A stretch of DNA of 64,000 nucleotides from Sclerotiophoma versabilis (GCA_012274445.1 JAAROD010000054.1:1178001-1242000); one strand, 5' to 3'; shown: positions 11,100 to 22,754, counted from the stretch's first letter. Notes: generated from the letters alone by a model not told the origin. Numbers and translations are program-made.

Positions 11100-11554
11100 G
11101 TGAGAGTCGCAATTTGGAAGTCAAATAGCGCCTTTAAAAACAGAATACTGCAGAAAGACAACCTATAGCATGACTTCAAGAGTCTCAACCCTTCACTCTC
11201 TCTTGCCACCCGGATCCTTGCAACAGACCTTGACCCCAACACCTAAAAATTACGGTAGGACCTGAGGTATTTCACATCTTGTTAGAGTCAGAACAGAGTA
11301 TGATGCTCAGCTTGGACGCGAGGTTTTGTGTAAGAGAGACATCTTGAGTGATACTCAAACTATTGGTGCTTTGCGACCGAGCATCTTGGGATTGCGAAGT
11401 TTTGAGTGGAAAAGGTATAAGTGGGAAGGTGCAACTAAACTCCTAGGATGTGCATTAGATCACCCTGCGTCTAAATTCAAAAATGCGCAAAAGAGACCAA
11501 GTTCGCAGTGCTTAGCTAGAGTAATCTGATAAAATAACACGGTGGTTTTAGAAA
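11100..11554. other. Intergenic region, nothing recognised
   Basis: No supported gene. It lies between two minus-strand genes and probably holds the promoter of the copy A locus and the 3' end of the following gene. Confidence 0.4.
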
Positions 11555-12233
11555 CTATTGAACCTGATGTTCTGCGTATGTAGAAAGCACTCTGCAGGTC
11601 GCACCCATAAGTTCCAACTCAAGATCGCTAATTGCGGCTGTTAATGACTGGGGATCTGACTGGACTTTCTCAACCATATTCCCAAAGCGCTTAATAATTT
11701 TGTTTTGGGTCACGCGGTCTTTTCTGGGTGGGAAGGCTCCGTCGCGGAAACTACTGATGTAAGCATCTTATAAGCACAGCTAGAAAGCAGGCAAACCTTG
11801 AATGTGATAGCAATAGGTCCAGAGCGCTGCAAATAGGTTCAAGTTGCTCCGCAAATAGGCTGTCCATATGTCCGTCTCTCGCAGCAATGATTCCGCATTT
11901 AAGACTTAAGAGTCGGATGCAGGGAGTAGCCAGAAGAAGGCCACTATCATCCCACCGGACCGCCTGAATTCGCTTTAGATAGGCCCTATTTTCCCGTCTC
12001 GCGTTTTCCCAATCAGATGAGCTGGCCGTCGGACACGCCTTGCTGCAAATCTCAATGGCAGAAGAAAGTGCCTTTTCCAGATCTTTTGCTAGGCCCAGAT
12101 GTGGCAAGTCCAGCGCCACCTCCTTGCACGCAGGACATACTCCACTAAGGAGTAAAGAGCTCTCGCCAATCTCCAAGCAGCGAGGACAACGGTTCAATGA
12201 AGGTGGTAGGCTTAGTAATGGCTTGGGCGTCAT
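11555..12233 (-). CDS. Hypothetical protein with N-terminal Cys motif, 211 aa
   Basis: Two exons on the minus strand: 12233-11797 and 11753-11555. The 43-nt intron at 11754-11796 starts GTTTGC and ends ATCAG, and joining the exons keeps one frame for 211 residues (636 nt including the stop). The N-terminus has two CxxC pairs (CPRC at about 16-19 and CPAC at about 33-36), which could bind one zinc. The rest is helical and Ala/Leu-rich, with WENARRENRAYLKRI in the middle and a C-terminal helix (TQNKIIKRFGNMVEK). I do not recognise the family; a DNA- or protein-binding role for the zinc-ribbon-like end is a guess. Confidence 0.55.
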
Positions 12234-12597
12234 AATGCGTGCAGTGTTAAACTTTTTGTCCTTGGATCCTTAATCGCTAGAACTATATACTTTTGATGAT
12301 GCTTCACGTGCAAGCGGGCAGCATAATTAGTTAAGCAAATCGAATGATTCCAGGAAAAAATAACACAACAAGACTATAGACATGCATCAGACTAACGCTT
12401 AAAGACCATCGTTTCATTACTCGAAGGCGCTGCTTTCCCTGGTGTCGGCACCCAGCCGCGGCAAGTCGGCTGACCGTTTGACCCATTTGGAACAGCAATC
12501 GCAGCCAGGACTCGATCATCGAGGTTGCCCGGCCGCACGCAGAACGCAGCCTCTGGTCTGTGCTTTGTTCAACCCGCCTACTGGCTCTGGCCTTGGC
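12234..12597. other. Intergenic region, nothing recognised
   Basis: GC-rich text with no supported coding sequence. It borders the possible repeat-derived frame downstream. Confidence 0.35.
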
Positions 12598-13050
12598 CTA
12601 AGCCGCCCCTTCAACTTCTCTTCGAGGTATATCCTTGCTACTATACGTCTCTGATCGGGTCGTACGGACGGTCCGCGTTGTTCGGCGTGGACGAGGAGGC
12701 AAGCGATTCGGTGTTAGCCTTTCTACTGCCTGTGCATAATCAGCAACCCTGGCAATCCTCCAGCACCTAGCATGCTTACTCCGCTGAACATCCTTCAGGG
12801 CCTTCTTTAGGCGCTCTCGTATCCTAGCATCGTCTATTGTTTCGATGCCCTCTTGAGCTAATTTGGTGTTTACCTGCGCTACTGCTTCCGCTTCCATTGC
12901 TAAGGTTACATCTCGCCACAGGAATTTATCTTCTTGATGTGGATGCACTTCTGCCAACTTCCGAACTAGGCTTTTCGCGACAGCTAGAGTTATCCACTTC
13001 TACGTATGAGCGTGTGAGGCAAGGTTGGCTGCAGGTAGACTAACCAGGTA
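12598..13050 (-). pseudogene. Fragment of a possible repeat-derived coding region
   Basis: The minus-strand frame 12598-12957 is helical and charged (AVAQVNTKLAQEG, RIRERLKKALKDVQRSKHA), ending in an Arg/Thr-rich tail. In the same frame it continues upstream through a TAG near 13011 into further helical text (KWITLAVAKSLVRKLAEV). The TAG sits where a CAG codon would restore the frame, again a C-to-T change at CpA. This looks like the remains of an ORF in a GC-rich repeat, but no transposon family was recognised. Confidence 0.3.
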
Positions 13051-13059
13051 TCTCTTGTA

Positions 13060-13653
13060 ATGTGGCGTAGATAAACCAACATCCCTCTGCGCATTCGATT
13101 CAACGGGACGTTGCGATGAGTCCATCCGGAATGCAAGCGCCGGGCGATCAGCCTCGAAAACGGCGCATCGAAAGGTGGTGCGTCGTGCGAGGGAGGGGTT
13201 TCGGCTGGTGGGGTAACGCCTTGGCACGAAAAGCGCAAACAGCGCAACGAGCGCAAGCTGTGCATTGAGCGCATTCTGCGCAGCTAGCGAGGCCGCAGAT
13301 CGCGCTAAAGCAAATAACGCCGAGATGGCAGTCGCCGCTTATCCCCAGCATGCGTCACAGCACAATCTAATCAAGCCTCGAACTTAGAAGACCTTTGTTG
13401 AGGCGTAATCCATGCATGCCGATTTGACACGCGGTCTTTGCGAGTGGTTCGATTTGACAAACTCGGCATTGATCCGACCCGGGCGGATGTGCCTGAAAGT
13501 CCTGGCTTGCATCTACCATGGCAAGGCCGTTGTGCTGCGTAAAATCAACCATGCCTTCGCCAACCCACACATGACTCAAGCTCACGATTTCGGGCCGGGT
13601 TTCCGCGTCCGAAACTGTACTTGATTGGAAACCCCCAGAACAACTAAATTGAT
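13060..13653. other. GC-rich noncoding region
   Basis: No gene supported. Contains the 9-bp tandem repeat listed separately. Base composition is richer in GC than flanking text, which may mark an inserted segment. Confidence 0.35.
13232..13285. repeat. Imperfect 9-bp tandem repeat, six units
   Basis: Six successive 9-base units close to AGCGCAAxx run from about 13232 to 13285 (agcgcaaac, agcgcaacg, agcgcaagc, tgtgcattg, agcgcattc, tgcgcagct). On the minus strand one frame reads as Cys-Ala-x repeated. Nothing indicates that this peptide is made. Confidence 0.6.
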
Positions 13654-14346
13654 CTATCTAGACGAAGGCATTTGCTGCAGCTCCTGTCCCAGCTTGAGAT
13701 CGAGTATGTCACATACCCTGTCCTTCAAACGCCGCAAACACGGTGGCCAGAGCCTGTACTTCCGTGCATCTTTGGTTCTCTCGGTCGTCTCTGTCACATC
13801 CATGCAGGCAACAGACACGATTCCTGGATCACCTCTCCTTTCCCTTACTAATGGGGCTTTTGCTTCTTCCTGGTGTTGCTGTAAAGAACAATGCCGCTTT
13901 GAAGTAGAAATATCCCGGTACTGTTTCCCTGAGCGGATATTTTTACGACGAGTGTGTTCAAGTCTGTTCTTGGAAGTGTCTGCTGCTGAAGTGCAAGTGT
14001 TCAACATCACTTCGGCGTGCAATCTGTCGTAAGTTTGAGTAACAGGGGCTTTGCGTGGATTCGAAAGCCAACATGTGACTTTTTCAGTCACATTGGACTC
14101 CTGAGTAGCGAGTCTTTGTGTTCGGCTGAGATCTACACTTGTTAACATTTTCCATTGCAATGAGGGCAACATCATCTGCAGCTCACTGTTTCCTTTAATA
14201 CGTTCGTCAACCCTGAGGTAGCGGGAGCGATGATCTCGATCTGAGGTGGACATCATTGGCTCATGGTCTGGAATGACAGGGTAAAATTCATGGTTCCGCA
14301 CCAACTCCAAGACAACTTTCTGTAATTCGTCCTGGTTGCCGTTCAT
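13654..14346 (-). CDS. Hypothetical protein, 230 aa
   Basis: An intronless minus-strand frame starting at the ATG at 14346. It is basic and polar throughout (many Arg, Lys, Thr, Ser), with an amphipathic N-terminus (NQDELQKVVLELVRNHEF) and a C-terminal helix (RLKDRVCDILDLKLGQELQQ). No signal peptide, membrane segment or known domain. Length makes chance unlikely but not excluded. Confidence 0.45.
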   Translation of the reverse strand: MNGNQDELQKVVLELVRNHEFYPVIPDHEPMMSTSDRDHRSRYLRVDERIKGNSELQMMLPSLQWKMLTSVDLSRTQRLATQESNVTEKVTCWLSNPRKAPVTQTYDRLHAEVMLNTCTSAADTSKNRLEHTRRKNIRSGKQYRDISTSKRHCSLQQHQEEAKAPLVRERRGDPGIVSVACMDVTETTERTKDARKYRLWPPCLRRLKDRVCDILDLKLGQELQQMPSSR

Positions 14347-15163
14347 GGCAGATCTCAATGGAAAAGATGGAAGTCTGTGAAGTGGGATCTACGACAATGA
14401 TATCTTATTAAATACGATAGAGTGGCGTCTATTCCTTGCTTATATATCGGTGGTTAATGTGTGCGCATGCAGTGTGTCACCTTGTTTTCTGCATATGAAG
14501 CTGGAAAGGTTTGTAGAAGAACGAGACCTAAGATTGGTATCAAAGGTACCAAATTACTATATGGCAAGTCAATAGGTCATATTGTGGAACACCCGAGGCC
14601 TGCGAATATCTTCAGTGATCTCTCTCTGTATTGAGGTTGTAAATTGATTGTTCATCACGCCTGCGCCACTTGTGGTCATATTGACTGTAGGGAAGCTACA
14701 GCGATCTTTAGCTGTACCTGGCCAGCAGGCCCTGTGACCTTTCTAAACAAACGGAAGGAAGCTGGTTTCGCCTCACTACGGAGCACCTTGCCCGGACTCT
14801 TTGATCAGGCCATGGTAACCACCAGAATCATAGATCCAGGTTACTATCTCATCACACAATCACGCGGAATAACCACAATCCCCTCACCCTTGTGGAGTCG
14901 AGTTCACCAAGGAACACAATGTTCGTGTACTCATGATCGATATATTCAAGACTGAATGTATTGAATGTATTGCATTCATGCAGAGAATACGAACACAAAT
15001 GCATCCAAGCCAGTTCAAACCAAAAGGCTAGGCCACATATTTGCGCAACTACAGCCGGCGCTAGAGGTGAGGTCTATTAAGGCCGATGTGAACAATTCTA
15101 ATAGTTTAACTTGTCAGTCCTATATCCTTGAAAGAGCAATATGGACCTCACTTACGGTGCGTA
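14347..15163. other. Intergenic region, nothing supported
   Basis: The frames at 14644-14955 and 14965-15183 on plus carry no domain and no convincing start. Probably noncoding. Confidence 0.35.
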
Positions 15164-16515
15164 CTAATCATTGCAAAGACTAGCCAGCAATTGACGGTAG
15201 TCTCTGTGCAAAGGTTCTTCATAGTCCCAAGCATGGCCCTTATTCTCCTGAGGAATAAGGTGCACCTCCAAATTTGGCCATTTATTCTCTAGCAGCTCAC
15301 GCAGTCTCACTGAACTTGCGTAGGGTACATGAATGTCAGAGGTCCCGTGCGTAATGTACACCACAGTGCCCAAGTCAGGACATCTGGGTGCTGCCTCAAT
15401 CATCTCGAGCATTGTACCTGCTCTCCACATCTCACCCCATAGATGACTGACTGAAAAAGCGTAGGCGCCATACATGCCGCCAGGAGGCTTTGTACTTGAT
15501 CTTGGTATTATGAACGGCAGGTTTTTGAGTATGTCAAAAACGGCTTGACAGTCTCTTGTAGCCCGCTCCATAGGCACGAACACTCCACAGTATGCGCCCG
15601 GGTCGCGCTTGTATGTGTCTGCTAATGGTGCGCGGAGGACCAACCCAGCTATTCGCAACTTCGGCCAAGCGTGGAATTGCTTAATAGTAATCCAGAAGTA
15701 TACAGCCAAGTACGCACCAAAGCTTTCGCCGAATATAGTCATGTGACTCCAGTCAATTGATAAGGTTGGGTTGATGGACTGTAGTGCAAGCTCGAGCTTT
15801 GATTCGATCCACTGGCTAAATTGGCGGACGTTATTCTGCATGTCTTCGCCCGAACTCTCAGGCATCAGACTGTACGTCGGTTCGATGCTGATAATGTTTC
15901 CAGCTTCCAACATGAATGTGTAGTCGGCTTGCAAAAGCCACTGTTCGGTGAGAGGATAGCCTGTCATCTACAGTTTTTAGTGTTTGTCAAAGTCTCTTTA
16001 GCACATGCTGCACTCACACCTCCTCCTCCGTGCCAACGGACCCAAGGCGTTACTCGTACTTTTTTGGACGTTTTACATACAGTCGAAGGAATGGCGACCA
16101 AGACATTGAGATCGGTGTGTATCTGGAATTCGTGCTTTTCGGCAGCTGCCTTGACCTCCGCAGTTGCATTCAGCGGCCAAATCCTCTGGTAGCAGAATTG
16201 CTTGAAGGTGAATTTCTCCAAGATGCGTCTCGAATGCGTCTGTTGGCTGAACACATTCTTCGAAGCTTCCTCTAGATCTGCAGGATTGAGAATGCTCCAC
16301 AAAGCCGCACTGCCGTTGCGTGCTTCCTCCAGCTGTGTAACTAATCCCGTCATTGTGGTGCAGAACTGGTTTAGTAAGGGAATCTCTGAGAAAGCGAGGT
16401 AAGAAGGACTTATAAGGCGGAGAAACAATCCCGTCAGAGCAACAAATGCAGGTGAGACTTTCTGTGGGCCTATACTAAGTAGGTTTGTGGTCCGCGTGCG
16501 GTCGTGAAAATCCAA
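15164..16515 (-). CDS. Alpha/beta hydrolase-3-like esterase (5' end unresolved)
   Basis: Two exons on the minus strand: the 5' part 16515-16018 and the 3' part 15967-15164, separated by a 50-nt intron at 15968-16017 (GTGAGT...CTGTAG) in phase 0. The joined protein contains the oxyanion motif HGGGG directly at the splice junction, the nucleophile elbow FGESFGAY, a catalytic Asp in HGTSDIHVPY and a catalytic His in NKGHAWDY near the C-terminus. This is the full catalytic set of an esterase/lipase-like alpha/beta hydrolase (HGGG family). Substrate unknown. The 5' exon begins in open frame without an ATG before residue 55 and has a hydrophobic stretch (FVALTGLFLRLI), so an upstream exon, perhaps with a membrane anchor or signal, is likely missing from my model. 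Confidence 0.8.
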
Positions 16516-17184
16516 TGCAGCTAGAACTTAGTATTCCATGGAAAAATTGCAATGCAGGTAAATTTCGGCACTATGCGTCCGGACGCATGGGTTATCTTTC
16601 ACTCCATCTAGGGGTATTGCCGAGTTTCACACTAGCGGAGTGGCGGCAAAGAGGCAAGGTAGCGTTGCGGTCTTGCTGTCGGGAGATTACCCAGCCCAGC
16701 ATATCCCCCGAAGTCAGCATCATCCTTGTATTAGATATTATTCATCCCAACAAAGCGTCTTGTGTCAGCTCTATCGTTGTGTATAGCCTCTTTTAATGTT
16801 TTTTCAAGCTCATAGAAACTCATGCGCGGGTTGATCTGCAACCACCGCAGTACGAGGGCTTACCTTCATGAATTGAACGTTGGGTAAAATCTCAGAAGAG
16901 GGGCCTTTCCAAGTTTCTGCGCAAATAGAGGCCTGGAGCTAAAAAGGACTCGCAGTCTACTATTCTTACATTCTTGCCCGGAATTCGTATGGTGACTCAA
17001 GAACAGCATCCTAGTAATGCAAAAGTCGCTTAGATGCATGATACTACAAAGTTCTGAACACAGATGGCTCCGAGTAAAGTGTCATCAAGGGAGCAAACTT
17101 TGGCTCATCTTAGGTTGAGGGTGAACACAACAGAAACATAGACAGATGGTGATATATTCCAGCTAAACTTTTAAATGAATGGAT
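16516..17184. other. Intergenic region, nothing recognised
   Basis: Contains probable upstream sequence, and perhaps the first exon, of the hydrolase gene. No other coding sequence supported. Confidence 0.35.
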
Positions 17185-17745
17185 TTACAACAAACCCTCA
17201 ATGAGTTCAAAGTTCTTACGGTTTGCCTTCTTATTGGTCTGAGATCTTCTTCCGGTGTCGCCGATACCACAGCTCATCATATACGCGAGCTTCCCTTCAA
17301 GTGTACCTTGGATGTGTCGGCCGGTAGGCGGACAACCAATTTGTTCTTGTGCTTTTCGGAGGGCTTCAGAAATATCTTCCAAGGAGTATGACTCTCGTTG
17401 TACCTGCATGCTTGTGTCGACATTCTCCAGCTGAGTGACAAAAGTGCTGTCGTCATCAATCTGTTTGTAATGATGGAGGTGGAGGAGTATCTGTACATCC
17501 GGCGAAAGTATTACGACTGCTTGACGGCCGTGAGAGGATCTGATCGAGTTGCTTTGAGATTTGGATGAATTTTCCCCACTTATGTCCGCATCGCGAGATT
17601 GTGCACAGGAAATAGACCAGGCTTCAGCTTCGCGAAACTCGTTGGAACCTTGGATGGGTCGTTTGAAAAGGTCTCCTGAAGACCAGATAGCAGGCATCCA
17701 ATTTCTTGGTAGCGCACTGTCTGTGTGTTTGCTATCTGATGCCAT
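17185..17745 (-). CDS. Hypothetical protein, 186 aa
   Basis: An intronless minus-strand frame with ATG at 17745. The N-terminal half is Ser-rich and polar. The second half has a short beta/alpha pattern (AVVILSPDVQILLHLHHY) then a charged helix (LEDISEALRKAQEQIG) and a basic tail (RRSQTNKKANRKNFELIEG). No known family recognised. Confidence 0.45.
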   Translation of the reverse strand: MASDSKHTDSALPRNWMPAIWSSGDLFKRPIQGSNEFREAEAWSISCAQSRDADISGENSSKSQSNSIRSSHGRQAVVILSPDVQILLHLHHYKQIDDDSTFVTQLENVDTSMQVQRESYSLEDISEALRKAQEQIGCPPTGRHIQGTLEGKLAYMMSCGIGDTGRRSQTNKKANRKNFELIEGLL

Positions 17746-18574
17746 CTGCTCATTTCGGTCAAACTCTATGTCAATGCTCGCACTTGGTTAATCGTACCTT
17801 GAATTTTGAATGATTACGAGTGTCAACTTGTTTTTGAAAAAAAAAATCAAAAACAAAATCGTGGACTCCATGCGCTCTTATGGCTGTTGGGAAGGCTATG
17901 ATGCTAGGTTACAAACCAACAATGCATACAAATACCAAGCAATCTTACCGCTATGGCTGGCTGCAAGCCCGCGAATAACACAGGGAGACTTGCCTTGGAA
18001 CCACACAAGTGGGTGGTCTTGAGTTACACAGCTGCCTCGATATTCAGTATGCATGGTCCCGCAAAGAGAGTCGGCAGACATGCAGTAAGGCTCGTACGTA
18101 GTACCTACTAGGATGCACGATTGTTTTGCATTTGGGATTTCAATGTGGTGTGAGGTCGAAGAACCTTTGCATGAAGTCCCTGGCAGCAAATCATGCTAAG
18201 AACAGTGCAGCTTAAGTAACGACAAACGTCGCACATCGCAGACCTGCATATACGGTCCGGTTAAAAGCAAGTCCGTGCGTTCAGCCACCAACAACCATGC
18301 TACATCGTGCAGAAAGCCAGGATATCATCATGTAGGAGTAAAAGGAGTAAGTGGCGTGAACTTTAATCTTGCCTTTCCTAAGACTTGGTACCTGCTCCGA
18401 AGCGCAGATGTATAATAGGATGTGAACATCATATAAAAGTGCTTGTTCGACGCCTTTATAACCGACTATAGAAAAAGCTCAATATCCATTCCAAAGCCAA
18501 GAGGTAAATACATGCATGAAAAGAACGATCTAAACGCGCTCAAGTGCTAACTTAAGGCATAGGCCTCTCCAATT
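17746..18574. other. Intergenic region, nothing supported
   Basis: Small open frames on both strands (17810-18022, 17896-18189) lack domains and overlap each other. Contains the upstream region of the Doc/Fic-like gene. Confidence 0.35.
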
Positions 18575-19015
18575 ATGGTTCGCTTCCTTACTAAGGACCA
18601 AGTGCAACGCCTGTACGCTACCTTCATCAGCGGCGCCCAGCCAACTCAACCAGCTCTTTTGGAATCAGCTATACAGTCGCCGATCAATCACAAGTATTAC
18701 GGCAATGAACAAGATTTGTTTAAGTTAGCTGGGGAGCTCTCGACAAAGATCATTCTGAATCATGCCTATCCAGACGGTAACAAAAGGATAGCTCTTGTAG
18801 CCGCAGACATGTTTTTGAAGATCAACGGATTTCAACTGCAGGAAACTGTGTTTGCTGGATCTGCACAGGAGAGACTAGTTCAAGCTCATCTCCAAGTCGC
18901 GACTAGCCAGTGGACAGCGGAGGACTTAGCAAGATTCTACAGGGAGATTGCAACTCCAAGTAACTACAGCGCTGCCGATATCGTGTACTATCAGTATTAC
19001 GCAAAAGAGTATTAA
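18575..19015 (+). CDS. Doc/Fic-domain protein, 146 aa
   Basis: A compact intronless gene with ATG at 18575. It matches the Doc ('death on curing') branch of the Fic fold: an N-terminal segment FLTKDQVQRLYATFI, the conserved region with a yG...DLfkLAgel pattern, and the active-site loop HAYPDGNKR (about residues 62-70), the Doc/Fic signature H-x-F/Y-x-D-G-N-K-R with every key residue present. FLKINGFQL follows, as in Doc proteins. Known Fic enzymes transfer AMP or other phosphate groups from nucleotides; phage P1 Doc phosphorylates a translation factor and is neutralised by Phd. No Phd-like antitoxin gene is visible nearby. Length (146) fits a stand-alone Doc domain. The family is mainly bacterial, so ancient horizontal transfer is plausible. 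The target in a fungus is unknown. Confidence 0.85.
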   Translation: MVRFLTKDQVQRLYATFISGAQPTQPALLESAIQSPINHKYYGNEQDLFKLAGELSTKIILNHAYPDGNKRIALVAADMFLKINGFQLQETVFAGSAQERLVQAHLQVATSQWTAEDLARFYREIATPSNYSAADIVYYQYYAKEY

Positions 19016-19336
19016 GTTAGCGCTAGTGCTCTTCAAGATAATCAAATCAGTACGAGTGGGTGTCTTGCTTTCTATAACTACAGGTAAAAGAGATGTTACG
19101 CGACGATCTGCAATTCAAAGCAGCGCCTTAATGCATAGCTTTGTGAAGTACGCAAGACAGTCACGATCAGTATATGTGATTATATTAATACGCAGCTAAT
19201 GAAGGTTCCATAGTGGAATTTTAGCACTTATGGCAACAAGGAGACAAATTTATGAAGAGCGACAACTGACAACATCGCTACTCTAGTGAAGAGCCTGGGT
19301 TTACAAGAGTTCGACGCTGCGTCACTAGCTGTTGTG

Positions 19337-19920
19337 CTACATGTCCTTGAGTCTATCCAAAACCGGCTTCATCTTGTGCCAAGTATCAGAAGACCTTCGC
19401 GCAAATTCAGCTAGAGGCCAGTTAAAAGTCAGAACATTAAGTTCGCACGTAAAGACATACCATCAGGAGTTCCGTCTAGAGCAATAGTAAAGTTTGCCCC
19501 AAAGAAGTACAAGGTGGCAGGACTAGTTGAGAGCTCAGACTGAAGTGGAAGGTTAAGAGGAATAGTAAGCCGTGGCAGAGGCGTTGAAGCTGTACAAGGC
19601 TGTTAGCAGATAGATTATCTTAGTTAGTCAGACTAACCGCAGCTGAAGGACTGAGTTGTATGATCGTAAACTAACTGTTGGGTTACATCTAAGTCTACTC
19701 CTTTCTTATGCCCTCTAGCAATCTTAAAAGCATTGCCTATATGCGGTGGTACGAGCACATAGGCTTCGTGAGGATTTCCAAGCTGGACAGGGATTGAACT
19801 TTCTTTTACACCACCTTGAGAGCTAATAGTTACAAAGGTGGCTGTTGCTTGGTGGAAGGAATGGCAAAAAGGGAGTGTTCTTGTCGAGCGAGCAAGAAAA
19901 TAGGTTGATTGCTGTAACAT
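19337..19920 (-). CDS. Hypothetical three-exon protein, 161 aa
   Basis: Minus-strand exons 19920-19638, 19589-19461 and 19410-19337, separated by introns of 48 nt (GTTAGT...TACAG) and 50 nt (GTATGT...CTCTAG). All junctions keep one frame, giving 161 residues from the ATG at 19920 to a TAG. The exons total 486 nt. The protein has a beta-rich middle (ATATFVTISSQGG, VQLGNPHEAYVLVPP), a region TLYFFGANFTIALDGTPD, and a short C-terminal helix (WHKMKPVLDRLKDM). No known family recognised. The coherent splice structure supports a real gene. It converges with the Doc/Fic-like gene (321 bp between stops). Confidence 0.65.
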
Positions 19921-21365
19921 GGTAGAGGGTGTATCAGAAGGGGAATGTAGGCGATCGGAGCTTATATATGGAAGAGACTCCGGCTTGACTACGGTACGGT
20001 CCGTGCGTCTAGCGTAGCAACTGGGCGACAGAACACTGGGCAATTTGTAATTTACACCAATAACAGACTACCATTTTGATAGGTAGCGGCAAATCTAGAG
20101 CGCTATAAAGGTTGCTTTATGATGCGCAGATATATGCACACCGTACCCACGCACAAGTGCCACCACTCTATTCCTGTTGACACTGAGCCTCTAATTCTGC
20201 CTTCTGATTTGTTCAGCATGATGCAAAGGCTTCAATGGATGACCTACCCGACTGGACACGACATAGAGAGCTATAATCACGATGCGCTCTCTCTCTTCGC
20301 GCATCTCTTGACTGTTGTCGTACATCTCCTCTAGGCACGGTAATTCTCCTGTCTTCAGGCGTTGTTTCAACTGTGAAAGCGACCTGGTCAGATCATCGCT
20401 CTTGTAGCACGACCCTACGGTCGAGCAACAGAGGAGCTCTTCAGCGAAGAGAGACCTTCGTGTTATATCAATGTATCTACATGCTTTCCAAACCGAGAGT
20501 ACCATTGATTTTGCTGCTACTCATCACAGCACTAGAGAATTGATAATGCAGGTGACCCGGGGCCGTGGTAGCAAAGAAAGACGTCAGGGCCCCAGCGTGT
20601 CTCATGCTGTGCAGCTTGGTGGGTGGAGGTCGTGATGGTCGTCAGTAGGAATTTGCCGTACAGGATGGTGACACGCCGCACACAGCGAAGTGAGCGCAGT
20701 AAAATGTTAACTTGTAGCGAGCACCATAAGCCAAGGGGGGGAGGTATGAACTACCGTAATTGTACTTCGCGGTTTGCAAAGACGCTTGAGGCTGCCCCAC
20801 ATACCCCGCGTCTCTCGTGACCGCTGGAGCCTGCCACGTCAACACCACCTTATATCGCGATGCGCACGTCTGTGCAGACATAGCGTCACTGCACTACCTT
20901 AAAGCTGCAAACCTGTGCCTTCATCTACATCACTCACCTAAATCACAATATCAAACCTGTAACGTTTTACCCTCTTTCAGTCCTTCACCAAAGTGGACTC
21001 TACCAACTTCCCTAGACAGCGAGAAGGGTACGTTCCAGCGGATGATCTATCCAGTATACAAACACTAACTGTTCTATGCAGGAGATTTGGATCAACAAGC
21101 CGCTGTTCGCACCCTTAATACCAACCACCGCTTCGTTAACAATCTAAGACATGTCTGAAGCCAGACACGAAAGGAAGGGAATGGGATGGCAGAAGGTCAG
21201 ACAAGATGGTAAAGTGACAGTTGAACAAGGGGTAGTCAAGCTTCGACGTGTAAATGGAGAAGACATAAGTATTCAAGGCACAGTGGAAGTCTACACAGGT
21301 GACGAGATATATTGGATAGCAGACTGCATCTATACGCAGCGGAACAGCTAGAATACTGTATTTTC
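19921..21365. other. Long intergenic region, nothing supported
   Basis: Many overlapping open frames below 105 codons occur on both strands, none with a domain or consistent splice structure. The plus frame 21151-21351 (66 aa, ATG, charged, EARHERKGMGWQKVRQDGK) is the only one that might be coding. Confidence 0.35.
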
Positions 21366-22477
21366 CTACGGCGGGCGATGTAACACAGCTTGCAAGATAC
21401 ATGTGTCATCAGTCGGTTGTTTTTGGAGGCCTAAAGTGAGGCATGTGGTTGTAAAGGTTTCAGTGGTAGCTCTCCCTCCTAATTGTCTTCTCTCATCATG
21501 CCATTGTTGTGATTGTTGTATCGCTGTGATAATGCGATTGAGAAATTCGTCCTGGTTCTTTGCTCGTGCCAGTGAAATATGATAGTAGTCATACCTATCA
21601 TCACTATATGCCGGTTTTGTGTTCTTTGCTGTTTCCTGTTCTGTGATTTCCGCTAAACAGAGTCTCATACCACTTATTACTCCCCAACTGTAAGTCTCAA
21701 GGGCGTCATTAGAGCCTGGAAATCGCCACGTACTCAAAAACAAAAGATTTGTCTGATGGGTGTACGTTGTCCATAGGTGTAGAGAGCTGCTGCTTGACTT
21801 CACGATGGTACGCCCCTCTGTGTTGCCTCTATCTGGGGCAAAGGTCGAAAGGCTTAGGTCGGAAGGCTCGGCTTTAATACGGTGAGTGGAATTCCATTTT
21901 GATATGTTTTCTTGTTTGGTTTGACGAGCAGCGACTTCTTGACCTGTTATTCGTAAGCCCCCCTGATATATGACATGACGCTCGTTGACATAGCAGAGGC
22001 AAGATCACCTTCTTGTGGCTCAATATGTTGCAAACCGTAGCATTGGGTAGCTTCTCTGCACCCAGGAACATCATCATCGGAAGTTTTAGGATGTGCATGT
22101 TCAGAACATTGCGGCGGAATACCGTCTGCACCTTCGACATTCGCATCCCATATCACCGACTCTAATGGACCTTCAGGATGGTCTGGGAGTTTCACGTCGG
22201 TCTGCTTACAACCAGCATTGCCCGATGCCGGATATGTAGTCTCCTGCTTGTATTCTTGATTGTCTGTAGATAATGATCTTCTTCGTTTAGGTGGGCGACT
22301 GTTGTTCGATAGGATTGCATCTGCTGCAAGCTGTTGAAGTTCGCAGAGCAAGAAGGGCTGTTCTTGATTCCATGCTGTGTGTGTTGGCTGGCCGTTGCCG
22401 GCATCGGAAAAAGTGGTTCTATGAATTTCCACAGCAGCGTCAACGCGGTATATGTCCTGCATATCTGCTAGCGACAT
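21366..22477 (-). CDS. Hypothetical multi-exon protein
   Basis: Two minus-strand coding blocks: 22477-about 21950 (ATG at 22477; MSLADMQDIYRVDAAVEIHR) and about 21970-21366 (ending LQAVLHRPP then stop). The second block stays open from GQEVAARQTKQENISKW to the stop without an ATG at its head, so it is probably a downstream exon. I could not find a junction near 21950-22010 that keeps frame with consensus splice sites. The protein contains a basic nuclear-localisation-like patch (PPKRRRSLS). No known domain. One gene or two is undecided. Confidence 0.45.
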
Positions 22478-22754
22478 AGTATCTGCGTCGTACCCTAGAG
22501 CGGTACAAACCTCTCCAAACCTAGTGACGGTCAGGTTTCGTCGAAGTTATGGAATCCAACTGCCTACGAGGTTCTTTTAGCGAGACCTGCTGAAGTGACA
22601 AGGCACATCAACAAGCCAGGTATGTGGTACTGTGGTGTAAGACACGAGTCGAACACATGTTTTGCATCGAAGAGTCGCCTTGGTATTCGGTCTAGAGTGT
22701 CCTCATGTATTGATAGCAGTCTGCTTTGCGATAATGCATCTTAGGGTGATGAGC

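Noticed and set aside
21874..22146. Separate small gene inside 21.4-22.5 kb
   Set aside because: It is an alternative frame over better coding blocks on the same strand.
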